Positions 1 through 11,765 are shown, numbered from the stretch's first letter. The stretch: DNA of 64,000 bases from Ptychodera flava (GCF_041260155.1 NC_091928.1:32214888-32278887), one strand, 5' to 3'. Translations and numbers: made by a program. Notes: generated from the sequence alone by a model not told the origin.

Positions 1-876
1 CAAGGCAAATATGTAAATTTACTGACTGGTTTACACTAAGTCCTCCAATCGGATTATTCAAACTTCAAGTCATTTCAGTCATTGGTTCACCATTTCTATT
101 GCAGTTTTGCAGTTGTGGCAGTTATCTGACAGCATCTGGTAGGGCCATGATAACCCCCAGAAGATCCCATAAGTACATGTAGTACAGTTGTATGAAGGAG
201 CCTAGTCAGTATACCTCACATTCACAGCTTACAAATATGTACCTGTACATACACGGTTACATGTAAATGTGCATGCGCAGCAATGTGACAGGGTCAGTTC
301 TGTACTCTCTAGCTGTATCTTTTGATATTTTATTTATTATTTTTGTATTTTATGTCAACTGCACATGCCCTGGCCTTTTCTTGTTTGAATTCCCTAATCA
401 TGTTGAGAAACTGGTACACAGTGCATTGAGCTTGGTCTGTACAGTGTAGGCATGTAAATTGCCCGATTGTTGTTGTTGACAAGTGAATTCTGGTCTACTA
501 GTACTAGAATTCAATTCAATTGTAGATAAAAGCAGTGCATTTTAATCATATAGATGCTGTGTTGATAAGCTAAAGGCTTAGTGTTTAAAGGGTTCTGTGA
601 TTACAACAAGAAGTTGCAATGGACTTCCAGCTAACATTATCACATTATTATTAAATATCATTATCATCTAAGTTTACAGTTAGATGGATATGATTTTTGA
701 TACTTTCACAAATTCACAATGTCGCATTAAAGTCTTTTACTTCACCAAGTTATGTTTTAGCTATTGACCAGAAATGGTGTCAATGACAGGTACTCCTGCT
801 AAAAGTCAAATTTCAATGCTGTAGAATACTTCACTATATGTTAGGTAAGAAATAATTGTATTTCCGGTGACTCAAC

Positions 877-1765
877 AATGCGTGTACGTAGCGTCCAACC
901 AATTTATTGAAAATTGAAAATTGAAATCACCTTCAAAATGCAATTTTCATTTGAATGAAATAACAACCAATTTTTAATATTCGTTTTTGCAGACAAAATT
1001 TTATTTTACCGATTTTTGGTACGGTTTTCGCGGCCAATCAATTCCCAAAAATATTAAACAGCCTTTTGGCATAGAAAGGAACATTTGAAATGTTTCAAAT
1101 CGAAAATTATTTTTCATTTTTATCTTCGTTGAAAAAAAAAACGATTGACGGCCCGTTCCGTTTTAAATAAAGCTTCTGCTATTTCATTATTAATGAAACA
1201 TAATTCTGTTTCGCCTTCTTATATTTTGAATCCGAAAAGCAATTTTCAGTAAACACAAATTAAGCTTTAATCAATTAATTGTGTTTCATTCATAAGATTT
1301 GAAGACACAAGTTCTGGTTTACTTTTATTGAACGTTCCTTGTTTCATATTTTGATTTTAATTCATTTTTTAGAAATGATGTTGCCATTCTCAACAAAGCA
1401 TAAAAATAATTTCAAGTCTTCAACTTTATTCTATCTTAACGTAACAAAAATGGTATTTCTTCCGTTTTTTGTAAAATATAAAATATAGGATAATTTTGAC
1501 ATTTGAAGGAGAACAAAAATGATAAGAATCGAAACTCGTTAATATTAAATCATGTACAACTAATTTAAAATGAATTCGCTGTTCATTTTGTTACTTGCGA
1601 AAATTGAAAATCGAAAATGGTAAGTTTCAACCGTTTTCATTTTTTTGAAAATGGTCGAAAAACGACTTACATGTTATTTCAATTTCTTTGCTGTTCCTGG
1701 CCCTCTACCGGCCAGTGGGCGAGCAGCGATGAGTGCGAGATTTCCGGCTTCCGTCAACGCAGGAA
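877..1765 (+). repeat. Left long terminal inverted repeat
   Basis: This arm is the reverse complement of about 4455-5356, with many substitutions and small indels. Its inner end contains a good splice donor (ATG followed by GTAAGT near 1618-1626) that is also present in the right arm. The arm may therefore have supplied the promoter and first exon of the transposase. Confidence 0.88.
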
Positions 1766-1799
1766 CTGCGGTAAATTTAAAATGGAGTGTCTTCCTTAG

Positions 1800-1958
1800 T
1801 CTCTGAAGAGTTTATGCGGCAAATGGTTGTTTTTGAAGGTAAAACACACAGCGAGATAGCATGTACTTTGAAAGACTTGTTTCCTGATCATAATCTGTCA
1901 GGATTAAGCGAGAGATCAGTGAGCAGATTTTGTGAAATACATGAATCAGGAAATTAAG
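1800..1958 (+). CDS. Helix-turn-helix fragment of a transposase (partial)
   Basis: An open stretch follows a splice-acceptor-like CTTCCTTAG at 1799. It encodes about 52 residues including FEGKTHSEIACTLKDLFP and then GLSERSVSRFCEIHE. The pattern is a growth-trigger helix, a turn, and a second helix with SVxRFC. It resembles the N-terminal DNA-binding part of integrase-core proteins common in fish and cnidarian repeats; that link is from memory of the families, not a search. The frame ends at a TAA about 35 bp before the nested PIF-type element, and no DDE catalytic core follows. Upstream, the inverted arm offers an ATG with a GTAAGT donor, so this may be exon 2 of a once-spliced transposase gene. 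Confidence 0.5.
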
Positions 1959-2642
1959 CGACGCCGCCACAGGCCGAACAATGACCAATGATTAGGGAGA
2001 ACCATTTGATTCCTGGGGGGGGGGATGGAGGATCTGGGGAAAAAAAATTGTCGGCAGGTGAAGGACAGAAAAAAAAATTTGATCCAACAATGGCTTGAGA
2101 AAAATAAAATTGTTCCAACAGACAGGAGAGAAAAAAAAATTGTCGCCATGTGCTAAAATCACCAAAGTTTGGGACTGATTTAAAAAAAAACGCTGGAGGG
2201 CGGCCGCCTACGGCGGCACTAATATTTTCAATATTTTAGAGTGAATCCTGATGTAAAAAATCTGGCATATAAATAAACTTCAATACTACACAATGTTCAA
2301 AGTTTCATTGTGTTGACAGTGTTTTAAATATGTTGCAATAAAGCATTGACACAGTCAGTATTAAAAGGGGAACCATTGGACTTGCTGTGATCTGTATCTA
2401 CTGAAAATTTAAAACAAACGACACGATTCAATGAACTACTTTTAAAAGCAATATATTATTCTCTAAATATATGTCTTTCCTTGCTATGAAAATACAATAA
2501 CAAATAATGAAATAGAAACACAACTTTTGTAAAACATGACTTCTTTCCTGAGAAGTTGACAGTACTGATTTTATATAAAACACAGCTATAGTACTGACTT
2601 TCACAACTGTATGATCACTACACTTCTATACTAGTCACTATC

Positions 2643-2712
2643 AGCCTGGTTTAACCAGACGGCTGATCTGTTCAGTGGATGGAACAGATCAGCCGTCTGG
2701 TTTAATCAGGCT
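2643..2712. repeat. Near-perfect hairpin, 31-bp arms
   Basis: AGCCTGGTTTAACCAGACGG at 2643 pairs with the complement ending at 2712, with two mismatches and a loop of about 8 nt. It overlaps the end of the minus-strand exon-like stretch at 2706-2811. Flanking ACTAT occurs on both sides (with one imperfect base), a weak hint of a target duplication. Confidence 0.7.
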
Positions 2713-2811
2713 ACTATTACTCTACTGGAGACTATGGCAGTGGCTTCATGGATGACAGTAGGCAGATCCCATATCTTTTTGGTTCGGTACATGCAGGTAC
2801 CTGCTGAGCAC
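2706..2811 (-). CDS. Exon-like terminal coding stretch inside the PIF-type element
   Basis: On the minus strand a strong acceptor (pyrimidine tract ending CTTTCTTACAG) is followed at 2811 by an open frame that ends in a stop at 2706. It encodes about 35 residues: CSAGTCMYRTKKIWDLP, then TVIHEATAIVSSRVIVA. It lies 168 bp downstream of the coiled-coil-like stretch on the same strand, so the two could be exons of one transposon-borne or captured gene. I do not recognise the family. The last three bases overlap the hairpin at 2643-2712. Confidence 0.3.
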
Positions 2812-2978
2812 CTGTAAGAAAGGAAAATTGAAAGAAAGGAAATTGTTATTTTTATTAAAAATTGTCTGCAGTAGTTTTGTGTTTGATTAAAAGGTTTCTC
2901 ACTTTGGAAAGGGACAAAAGCGTTAATATTGGTGATTTTTATATGCATTTTTATATTACTCCAACATAAACAAAGTCA

Positions 2979-3353
2979 TCACTCAAAATAATCTGCTGAT
3001 ATGACAACCTTTGTCTCCCCTTTCTTTTCTGTTGAATAAAGTGACAATTTCAGTTGAGTGGATGTCCTTTGCCATCTCTCTTCGGCACTTTGCCTTGACA
3101 TGTGGATTGGTATTGAGTGATGCTGATATCGCAGCTCTTTTCCTCTTCTTTCTTTTTTCGTTAGCAGCTCTCCTGTTATTGCTGCTGCCTGCTGGCTAGC
3201 TCCGTACAGTTCTTTGTATTTCTCATGCACAGCTGATATGGTGGCCATTTTCTCATTTACCATTTGCACAACTGCCTTGACCTTGGCTTGTAGAGAGTGG
3301 TAGAAAACCATACTTTCTTGGTATGACGCAGATTTCTTGTTGAGTTTTTCCAC
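2979..3353 (-). CDS. Coiled-coil-like protein fragment inside the PIF-type element
   Basis: This is a minus-strand open stretch of 124 codons. In the same frame it extends upstream as QTDKLDQLYSSCVADVEKLNKK, so the annotated GTG is not a real start. The composition is Lys/Glu/Gln/Ala-rich with heptad-like spacing (residues about 1-75), followed by a basic segment, KKERRGKELRYQ. There is no DDE or Myb signature. It may be the tail of the accessory DNA-binding protein that PIF/Harbinger elements carry, or a captured host exon. No search was possible, so the function is unknown. Confidence 0.35.
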   Translation of the reverse strand: MEKLNKKSASYQESMVFYHSLQAKVKAVVQMVNEKMATISAVHEKYKELYGASQQAAAITGELLTKKERRGKELRYQHHSIPIHMSRQSAEERWQRTSTQLKLSLYSTEKKGETKVVISADYFE

Positions 3354-4159
3354 GTCTGCTACACAGCTTGAGTACAGCTGGTCAAGTTTGTCAGTCTGGT
3401 TTTTTACTAGTTATTTGTTGTACATAAAATTTTAATAGCAGAACCATGAACACAACAAGTTATTAAAACATCCGGTTGTGAACCAATAACGTGTATGTAT
3501 AGCATATTGTATTAAAAATTGGCAAGCGAGAAAAAAAAATTTGCTTTGCCACTGCATACAGAAAAAATAATTTGATGCAGGACTGACAATAGAAAAAAAA
3601 AAATTGCTGTCACAGTCATGGGGAAAAAATTTGTTGCCCCACCCATTTCCTCCACCCCCCCAGAAATCAAATGGTTCACCCCTTAGTACAACATTTACTG
3701 TAACATAACGAGCACTAGCAACGCTCAAAATATGCGCTAAAACAAAAATCCTCATAAGCGTCTAGAAACTCCGGTCGATGCTGGGTCATGTTAATTATAA
3801 CATGGAGGTAGTACTACTACCTCCATGATTATAATATGACACCACAAACCGGATCGCTCACTACAGTCAGTCAATAGAGTGGTTAACTCTCTCAATAACG
3901 AATCTGGCTTCTCCTCCTCGAGGACGAAGATGACTTCATCACACAACCAAGCGGAGGGGATACAAAACAAGAGAGCGACTGATGAAGGAACCCCATTTTT
4001 GGTTCCGAAACACCGTTAAGACGAATCACTCAATCAACAAACCGGTTTACCGGGACCCAGATCACATGACTAGGGTCAAAGCACTATCGATTCACCGGTG
4101 TCTCGCCATGTATTCCACACAAAGTAAATGCAATGATCCTTTTATTCACCATATCGTAT

Positions 4160-4265
4160 AGCTGCAGTACAGTAGCTCGAGGTTTTGCCTGGGTATTTGG
4201 GTCGGTCTGGTTTTGCCGTCCGACCCAAACATCCAGGCAAAACCTCGAGCTACTGTACTGAAGCT
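4160..4265. repeat. Foldback hairpin, ~46-bp arms
   Basis: AGCTGCAGTACAGTAGCTCG at 4160 pairs with the complement ending at 4265, with about three mismatches and a loop of about 14 nt. The outer bases read TAGCTGCAG, resembling the TAG-start ends of the hairpin elements at 4311 and 36348. No clean target duplication was found. Confidence 0.75.
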
Positions 4266-4310
4266 TCACATCCTAATACTGAACAATCTTGGTAGAGCCG
4301 ATGTGTGGAG

Positions 4311-4405
4311 TAGTCCTACGAGTATGGCGAGAGTGTCCGGCTTTGGCTACGTCGTGGGAGGCGGCGTAGCCAAAGCCGGACACTCTCGCCATACTCGTAG
4401 GGCTA
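4311..4405. mobile_element. TAG-ended hairpin MITE (Mutator-like) with 10-bp target duplication
   Basis: A 95-bp element begins TAGTCCTACGAG and ends with the complement of TAGCCCTACGAG. The arms of about 40 bp are almost perfect. It is flanked by identical ATGTGTGGAG at 4301-4310 and 4406-4415. A 9-11 bp duplication with long arms fits a Mutator-like MITE. It sits inside the long-TIR transposon. Confidence 0.82.
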
Positions 4406-4454
4406 ATGTGTGGAGTTGCCCTCAATTTCCTTTATATCGTCTTCGGTGGCCAGT

Positions 4455-5356
4455 CTTCCGCAGCACATGCAGTAAGCGCGGGAACAAGTATGCGTTGCGG
4501 AAACCGGAAGTCTCGTACGCATTGATGCTGCTCGCCCACTTGCCGGTAGAGGGCCGGCAACAGCAATTCAAATGAGTCGTCTTTCGACCATTTTCAAAAA
4601 AATGAAAAAGGTTGAAACTTACAATTTTCAATTTTCAATTTCTAATTTTCGCACGCACCAAAGTAAAATTCCAAATTCCTCACAAATCGGTAAGACATGA
4701 TTTTATTTCAAAGAGTTTCCTTTCTCTTCATTTTGTTCTTCATCAAATACGTACAATGTCCCGTAATAAGTTTTACGAATCTTGAAAATAGTACTTTTTT
4801 ATTTTAAGATTAGGTAATATTTTGATACTGGTAATGATTTTTTTTGTTTTGTTGAAAATGAAAACATCATTTTAGGATACAAATTATAATATGAAAACGA
4901 GCAACTTTCCTTAAAAATAATCCAAAACACGTGATTTTGAAATTTAAAGAATAAAATAGAATTAATAGATTAAATTTCATTTTGTTTTCACTGATAATTG
5001 CATTTCGGATTCAAAATATGAACAAGGTGAAAGAGAGTTATGTTTCATTAATAACCAAATAATAGAAGCTTTATTAAAATTGGTCTGTCAATTGGTATTT
5101 TCAATTAAGATGAATATGAAAAATAAAATTCTATTTCAATCATTTAAATAACGCTTTTTGTGCTAAAATGCATTTTAATATTTTTGAGAATTGATTGGCC
5201 GCGAAAACCGTGCCAAAAATAGGTAAAATAAAAATTTTGTTTGAAAAAAAGAATATTAAAAATTGGTTGTTATTTCATTAAAATGAAAATAGCATTTTGA
5301 AGGTGATTTCAATTTTCAATTTTCAATAAATTTGTTGGACGCTACGTACACGCATT
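4455..5356 (-). repeat. Right long terminal inverted repeat
   Basis: This is the partner of 877-1765. The outermost 20 or so bases are identical and the rest is diverged, with AT-rich stretches. The inner part around 4470-4640 matches the left arm around 1600-1760 closely. Confidence 0.88.
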
Positions 5357-5362
5357 CTCAAC

Positions 5363-7156
5363 GTACATGTACATGTACTTTTACCCCAAGGTTTTTGAAT
5401 TTTGAATTCTTTTTTATCAGTCACACACTCCATTAAAATTTTTAAAAATCAAAAAGGTTCCTGATGGTACCTGCATGTACCCAATTTCCTGAAGGCATGT
5501 TGTCAATTGAAAGAAACAATGTTTTTCACGCTTATCTATACCATGAAATGTGTTCCTTAAGCAGAGTCTACATGAAAAGTGTTATTGCAAATTTTTTTTT
5601 TATGTTTGGCTGCATTATGCTCTTGATTGACAAAACTACACGCTACATGTAGTACATGTGGCTTACTGCTACAGCTTATAAACTCCGATTCTCTCTGATA
5701 TGGCAAATGAAACTCATCACATTTAGGAGCAGGTGGCATACATGTAGCTATATTTACTGTCAATTTGTATACACAAATTCACATGTACATTGTGTACTGT
5801 ATGCCACTGCTGCACCTTTGAAAATGTGTATATTCACAGAACCTTTCATACATGGACCTACAACATGTTTTGTTAGTAAAATGGTTGTAGTTAAAAAAAC
5901 TGGTCATAAAAAGAGACTTCCAATAGCCTCTTTCAACACTTTGTTCTACCAAGAGAAATGCAAACCCATTGGTTGTCAGATTTTCTCACTTCCAAACTTG
6001 TATTTAGGAGAAGATAAAGCAGCGTGAAGTCCATTTTAAGGACGTCCATTTGTACATGTATTCATTATCAATTGTCCCTCGATACAAGTACATGTACATC
6101 ACAGTCATACTGTAGTAATATAGAATCAGATATCCATGAAAAGAGTTGCAGCTTCACAATAAAAAACATGGAGATATAAATAAAGTGATTTCTTTGGTAT
6201 TTTCATGACTTTACTACTCCCACCCGAAACTAATTACCCAAAATACCTTTCTCTACTTCGTTTTGCATCATTTGAGATGATCTCATTCTCAATCAGTATT
6301 AGTTTTGACATGATTGTAACAGTATCATCATTTCCACTTCTCCAGATATTTCATCAAAATTCATAAAGACTTCCTGTCACAGGAGGAAAAAGACTTCCTA
6401 ACAACAGGAGGAAAAAAATTATAGCAGCTGCAACGTACAATAGAGTACATGCATGTAAAATATCTGTACAAAGTCATAAAGAGACAATACATGAAAACAA
6501 ACAAGAATATCCGGGAAACAAAAAGTAATTATTGTTGCGAAAAACAACTATCGACACCTTTGATCTTCCTTGAGACTACCGTACATGTACTTGTGGTTTC
6601 TCTACATGTACATGTACATGTGTGAGTTATGTTTACATTTGTATCTTAACATACTTTGCGCTTCTTTATCAACTCACAATAATGTCATTGCGGTGTTGTG
6701 GGGAATCCTCTTTCTATTTGTCCCTGTCATGCAATCAAGACCCATTTCATTCAGACTACGGCTTAAGGTGAAGGTGACTCAGAGGTACATGTAAAGCTTT
6801 AACGTCTGACACATTGTAAGACTCCTTCACTACAGTCAATGTTTTGTCTGTTGACGTTGTCAGCTGAGCACTGCATAGGTTGCAAAGGTACATCACATTC
6901 CTGGTGGAGGGTCTTTCGGTACATCTAAATAGGTTGAAGTGTTGAGAAATGATTGAACTCACAATTGTTCATTGCAAATTGGAACATGAAGCACAGAACT
7001 CATAACTGTTTGCTGAAGTTGATCATATTTGGCGATTTTTGTAAGACAGTATTTCATATGGCATTTTTCATCATTGACTGAAAGCGGTTCTATTTTAGCT
7101 TTGATATTGTGTGAATATTTTATTAATATCATGTAAATTTGTTTTCATTCATTCAG
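5363..7156. other. Non-coding part of duplicated block A
   Basis: No gene is seen. The stretch contains several TACATGTACATGTAC palindromic runs (for example 5362-5380 and 6583-6625). It is matched in copy B at about 12641-13421 and 20919-21883, showing that the LTR element in copy B interrupts one continuous block. It precedes the Rieske exon and may hold its upstream introns. Confidence 0.6.
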
Positions 7157-8037
7157 GACAGTTTGCAGATGAGTCATTTACCGTGTGCAGAGATGACAAC
7201 CAGAAACTCCGAGCATTTTTCAACGTTTGTCTTCATCATGCAATGCCAGTGGCAAAGGGTGAAGGCAAACTGAGCCACTTTGAATGTCCGTACCACGGTT
7301 GGACCTACGCTTTGGATGGCAGGCTGACCAAGGCGAGGAAACTCAGGGGGATCCAGGACTTCAAGGCTAAAGACTTTGGACTCATTCCAATGCCAGTGAC
7401 ATATTAGGGTGCTCTGGTGTTGGTTCGCTTGGTACCTGGCCAAGAGGATGCACACACGGAAATTGAACATCTGAAACCTATCACTGATATGTTGACCGAA
7501 TCTGGATACGTTCCAAAGAAATATGGATTTCTCCGAAGAAAGACGTCCCCCATTAAAAGTAACTCGAGTATCTATGTTTTTTTAGTACCGTAAAGATGAT
7601 CCTCGGCAATGAGGATTTTTCCACGCAGACTGTGGATGTCAACGCTGATAATGCATTATATATTATGCTATTGAGAGAGTTGGAAGATGACCAACGTACA
7701 CACACATCTACCAAAACTTCATGGTCAGTCAATATGGTTCCTGGTTTGAAACCAATATCGTTGTACCGAAGGGGCACGACACCGCTTAGTTCGTCTACGA
7801 TTTCTTCCTTGAAAATAATTAACTCCCTGATTGATAAATTCTCCGACAAAGAAGTAGAAGATTACGTCAATGACAGCATCGTACCAGCAAGTCAAGTCCA
7901 GTCGGAGGACACAGACTTGTGTGAAGGCGTGCAAGAGGGGATGAATTCTATTGTCTACGATGTCGGAAGATATGCATCGAGAATAGAATTTCCCTAGCAT
8001 CTATTCGCATCAAATTTGCGAACGATCTGAGAACTTA
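7157..8037 (+). pseudogene. Rieske oxygenase (choline-monooxygenase-like) remnant, copy A
   Basis: An acceptor (CATTCAG, ending at 7156) opens a frame encoding the Rieske [2Fe-2S] cluster: NVCLHH (Cys and His codons at 7228 and 7234), then CPYHGW (Cys 7285, His 7294). This is the C-x-H ... C-x2-H ligand set of ring-hydroxylating oxygenase alpha subunits. The continuing frame matches the family linker (KDFGLIPMPV) but meets a TAG at 7405. The C-terminal part around 7800-8037 resembles the catalytic domain tail (EDTDLCEGVQ, then GRYASRIEFP). The segment with the mononuclear-iron His/His/Asp residues is not seen. With the stop and frame changes it is very probably a pseudogene, or a decayed gene missing exons. 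Confidence 0.8.
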
Positions 8038-8189
8038 TTTTGAAAAAAAGCCCAGAGACTTGAAACACTTCTTCCATGTTTTTTCTTGTGCTAGTGAACT
8101 GAAGCTGCTCTCCCTAAGGAATCATGGTTCACAATGGACTGATTGAAATTTTCAAATTTGATGAACTTTGGCTTCAAACGGTTTAGTTT

Positions 8190-11100
8190 CATGTGATTTG
8201 ACATCATCGGCGTTCCATTAAAATCTCATCACACAGTAGAATTAATGTCTGGGTGTTTTTACAATACAAGAATTACATTTACTGTTATTCTTTCATTGTT
8301 TTGAAATTGAACTTGAAATGCTTTTGAGATTCCAGTCCATAGACAGAAAATGACTTTTTTTTTCAACAAAAGTGTTTGGAATTATTTTGACGATTTCCAA
8401 ACAGTGAGCCAAAAACACATATTGTAGAGTTGTTGAATTTCTATGTATATGAGATATCTTTTTGCAAAAAAGATAAAAAATTTACCTGCAATATTTCAAA
8501 TGTGTTAAATAGATATATCGAGAACAGTGAATTGTAACTGTGACATATAATGAAAGACCAATTCAAATATTTCAGCATTACGAGCACTCACATTTCTTTA
8601 TAACAATACAAAATAAAATGATTATCAGTTATATCAGGGAATGTTGAAATATGTCATGAAAATAAGAATAACTGTCAAATCTCTGCACTTGCCTCAAATG
8701 AAATTCCAAAACAAGGGTCATAATTGGCGTAAGCAGACTTTTACGAACTGGTTGTAATAGATTGTGATGAGAGACATAATTGAAGGCAGGGCAATAGTGT
8801 TAACCTTTGATAGTACATAGAAAGTTAAAATATGATACGTATTTCCGTCGTATACATGGTAACCGCGCCCAATGATCAAATATTGCATGGATACTTGTCG
8901 TTCTTTTCCGTTTATTGCCGTCGAAGTTGTAAACGGACAATGACAATGAATGCAATTATAGTTGGATGAAAGCTGGATGGCTGTAACTGTTACTGTATTA
9001 TAGAGTACTTTGTTTTAATCCGATTTCTGGTAAATTCCCAAAATCACGCCGAAATACCCAAAGTTTAACTTGAATGCCAACAAAGCCTTATGTATTTGCT
9101 GCATTGATCTTGCTGCATATCCTTGGTCATGACACTTGGCCAAATTCTAGAAATGTACTTCCACAGTCTACGCTGGTCAACCAAGTGCTTACGCCAATCA
9201 GGTTTATACGCAATATGGGTCGAGTGTTTTAAGTTCAGCAATAACAAGTTAATTTGCCGTTCAGTTTTCTTCAGGTCAAAGTGAGCATGTAACAACAATG
9301 TAACTCTAAAGGGTTCAGATTGACGTGGTATTTGAATTAAGGGCCATGTCGAAGAAAGCATGCATTCAGTTGTCACGTCACCCTGCGCTTTGTTTAATTC
9401 CCGTCACAAATGTTGATACCAGAGTCACCCTGGTTGGTACACGCACAGAAAATCCGAAGAGAACGTCGCTTGTGTGAATCACGAACAAGATCTCTTAACC
9501 TGTCAAAATACCTTTTCTGAGAATACTAAAAAAATTGGAAACAGAGAAGTTTCTCCATAAAATTGCATATCACGTCATATCTCTATAATTAGTGTAAATT
9601 GCATATAAAATACTTATGGTTAACATCTGATCTTGGCTGGCAAGTCTACGGAGGCTTGCCATACCTTGAATTATACCTAAAAGAGTGGAAATACCGAGTT
9701 CTCGGTATGCTTTGAATAAAGTTTCCGTCCAGGTTGCAGGCAAAAACGTTAAGCGTAGTCCTGGCATTTATATCCTGTCGATATCTAATCTCAATAGTAA
9801 AGGACTAGATGCAAAAAGATTGATCTTGATAATTTCATTGCATATAACATGGCGTATGTTGCTCAAAACCTCTTTTTTAGTTTTTGCAATGATCCATTCA
9901 TCTTTCATTGTAATGTTGACCATGATTAAGATATTGGTAAGGTTCACTTTTTAGCATGACAAGCAACTGTGTGTTGGGTCAGAAAAAGTGTACATCTTGC
10001 AAATGTATACAAGTCACCCGATTTTCTAGCTTCTTTTTCTCCCATTTTCAACATTTCAAAAATCTAACTCCACTCTGGCTGGGTCATATTGTGTGAATTC
10101 TTTACATTAGCGTCTTAAATGCTAAATAACAAAAATATTATTTTGTTTGGAAATAGATTCTTACATTTTCAATAAAAGTCATTATATATTGTGCTTATCA
10201 TGATTTTAATCATTTTATTGAATGTCAGTCTTTCCACCCCTGCCGCGTAAGAATGAGAATAGACAATGTACAATATATTTATGAATAACAAGTTGTGTAC
10301 CTTCCTGTTTATTTACGAATTCATGAATATTTTAAGCGTCCACTAGTTTTACTGACGACATCGTGACACTGTGTCTGTGATCTTCAACCCTTTCCTTATT
10401 CTAATGCGTGTGGGACTGGCAATGTTTTCGTAGCATTTGTAGTTGTGTATGCACAAGTTGGAGAGGAAATAAGGACTTGTCGGTAATATATAAAGCAGTC
10501 AGACGGTGTGGAGTTGAACTCTTTATTTGAAATATCACAGTCAAAATAAATAAAATCAATACGGTAAACCGTTGCACAAAAACCCTCCCTCCCCATCCCA
10601 GGGGACTTTTTTCTTCCCCCTGTGATTATATCTATGGACCGTTGCAGGGCTGTGGTGGCGGCCCTATAACACCGGGAACACACAGACCTGTACGCAGAGC
10701 TATAGCACCCACAACTCAGTTGCCGCCAACTGGTAAATTTAATCAATTTCGCAAAATCGTCACAATACATCGCAAAATCATCACAACATATGACTTTTTG
10801 TGCATTTATTGACCCGAAGATGCAAACCAATTACACCAAATTTGAGCAGACACATGGTTGTCGGTTGTGAAATGCGTGACGTCATAGACACATAGATTAA
10901 TGCTATATGTTTTTGAAAAGATTCAGCTACTCCAAAGTTGCTCAAAATCCCATGAAATTTTACGTAGTGATACTTTATATACTCCTTTACAGGCCCGGGC
11001 ATGGATTTGGTCGACCGAGAAAAAAAAACATACTTTTGAAATGACAAATGTCTACTTTGTAATTTCGTACAATTTTAATCCTATTCTTTCCATGTCACAA

Positions 11101-11765
11101 AAAATGCTGGAGAAAATGTCTAAAACGCATGCTTAACCTTATTTATCTAGGTGGTGTCTAAAATTCTGCCGAAATTCATTTCAATATATGGAAATTGGCC
11201 GAATTGAAAAGCTTTCAAACATTTGCACAAGAGCAGAAGGCAATAGTGCCTAGGAACTATATAATGATTTCACGTGCAATAGTTTGTATTTGGAACACTG
11301 CCAGCCTTAGCAATCGCACGCGCATTGAATCCTTCTGTATCGCCTTAAAAGGTGTGTAAGTATTCACATCAAATCTATAGAAAATTCACTTCATGGACAG
11401 AATCATGGAAAATAGCATTTTCTTGTCTGCCCCTGAACTAAAATATGCATGGGCTACCAGCCATTGTCACCGGGCTACAAACTTCAGAAAAAGGTAGCCC
11501 AAGTGGACTACCAGGGAAGAAAGTGAATTTCGTGCCATGCATAGAGTGCAGCAACATGGAAGTATTGAAATTGTTCCGTAGGGAGTGTGTTAATGATATA
11601 CAGGTACAGCCAATCAACAGTCAATAAGTTTTATGAGAGCCACCATACTAGAATAACAAAGAGCAAATGAAATGAAGAACTTGTCCCTCACTTTATGGAT
11701 TTAAGAATTAAAATTTAAAATCAGCTCTCAGCAGAAGGATATATGTGCTAGTGACAGCCATCCTG
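8190..11765. other. Single-copy spacer between the duplicated blocks
   Basis: No convincing gene is seen; open stretches of 65-144 codons lack recognisable domains. It contains a degraded hairpin-family copy near 10643-10702. The left part (8190-9060) is AT-rich and featureless. Confidence 0.5.
10643..10702. repeat. Degraded copy of the TAG-ended hairpin family
   Basis: GCAGGGCTGTGGTGG, then CACCGGGAACACACAG, then TACGCAGAGCTA matches parts of the hairpins at 60600-60714, 31208-31296 and 33423-33737. The outer end on the right reads as the complement of TAGCTCTGCGTA. The arms no longer pair well, and no target duplication is visible. Confidence 0.5.

Larger units (their letters stand above)
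1995..3682. mobile_element. PIF/Harbinger-type element nested in the larger transposon
   Basis: The ends are inverted: GGGAGAACCATTTGATT at 1995 and the complement of GGGGTGAACCATTTGATT ending at 3682. Both flanks are TTA (1992-1994 and 3683-3685), the TWA duplication typical of PIF/Harbinger elements. Each end continues inward with G-runs and several A8-9/T blocks. A third single end of the same family lies at 43615-43759, also followed by TTA. The interior holds two minus-strand exon-like stretches and a hairpin, but no recognisable Harbinger nuclease. Confidence 0.75.
877..5356. mobile_element. DNA transposon with ~0.9-kb inverted ends and 6-bp target duplication
   Basis: The ends are perfect inverted repeats (AATGCGTGTACGTAGCGTCC at 877 and its complement ending at 5356). 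They are flanked by CTCAAC at 871-876 and 5357-5362. Copy B at about 12630-12650 shows the empty site with a single CCCAAC. The inverted arms run imperfectly inward for about 0.9 kb. A 6-bp duplication and an internal helix-turn-helix fragment ending in a GLSERSVSRFC motif suggest an IS3EU-type DDE transposon. That family name is an inference; a MULE with an atypical duplication is an alternative. No complete transposase remains, and a PIF-type element and several hairpins lie inside, so this copy looks non-autonomous. Confidence 0.9.
1..8189 (+). repeat. Segmental duplication, copy A
   Basis: The block matches 11766-22905 in the same order and orientation, about 3-4% different by eye in the first few hundred bases, once the large insertions in each copy are set aside. 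It begins before the window edge and homology stops near 8189, just after the Rieske gene fragment. Copy A carries the DNA transposon at 877-5356 and lacks the LTR element found in copy B. It also keeps about 60 bp near 5660-5730 that copy B lacks. The block outside the insertions is non-coding except for the Rieske remnant. Confidence 0.93.

Noticed and set aside
4213-4575. 120-codon open frame across 4.2-4.6 kb
   Set aside because: Spans two hairpins and the inner edge of the long inverted arm; not a gene.
877-5356. Polinton-type element suggested by 6-bp duplication and long inverted ends
   Set aside because: Only 4.5 kb, ends do not start AG, and no polymerase, integrase, protease or capsid genes are seen.
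9065-9376. 103-codon minus-strand open frame
   Set aside because: No domain, no conserved partner in copy B, ordinary length for AT-moderate non-coding DNA.
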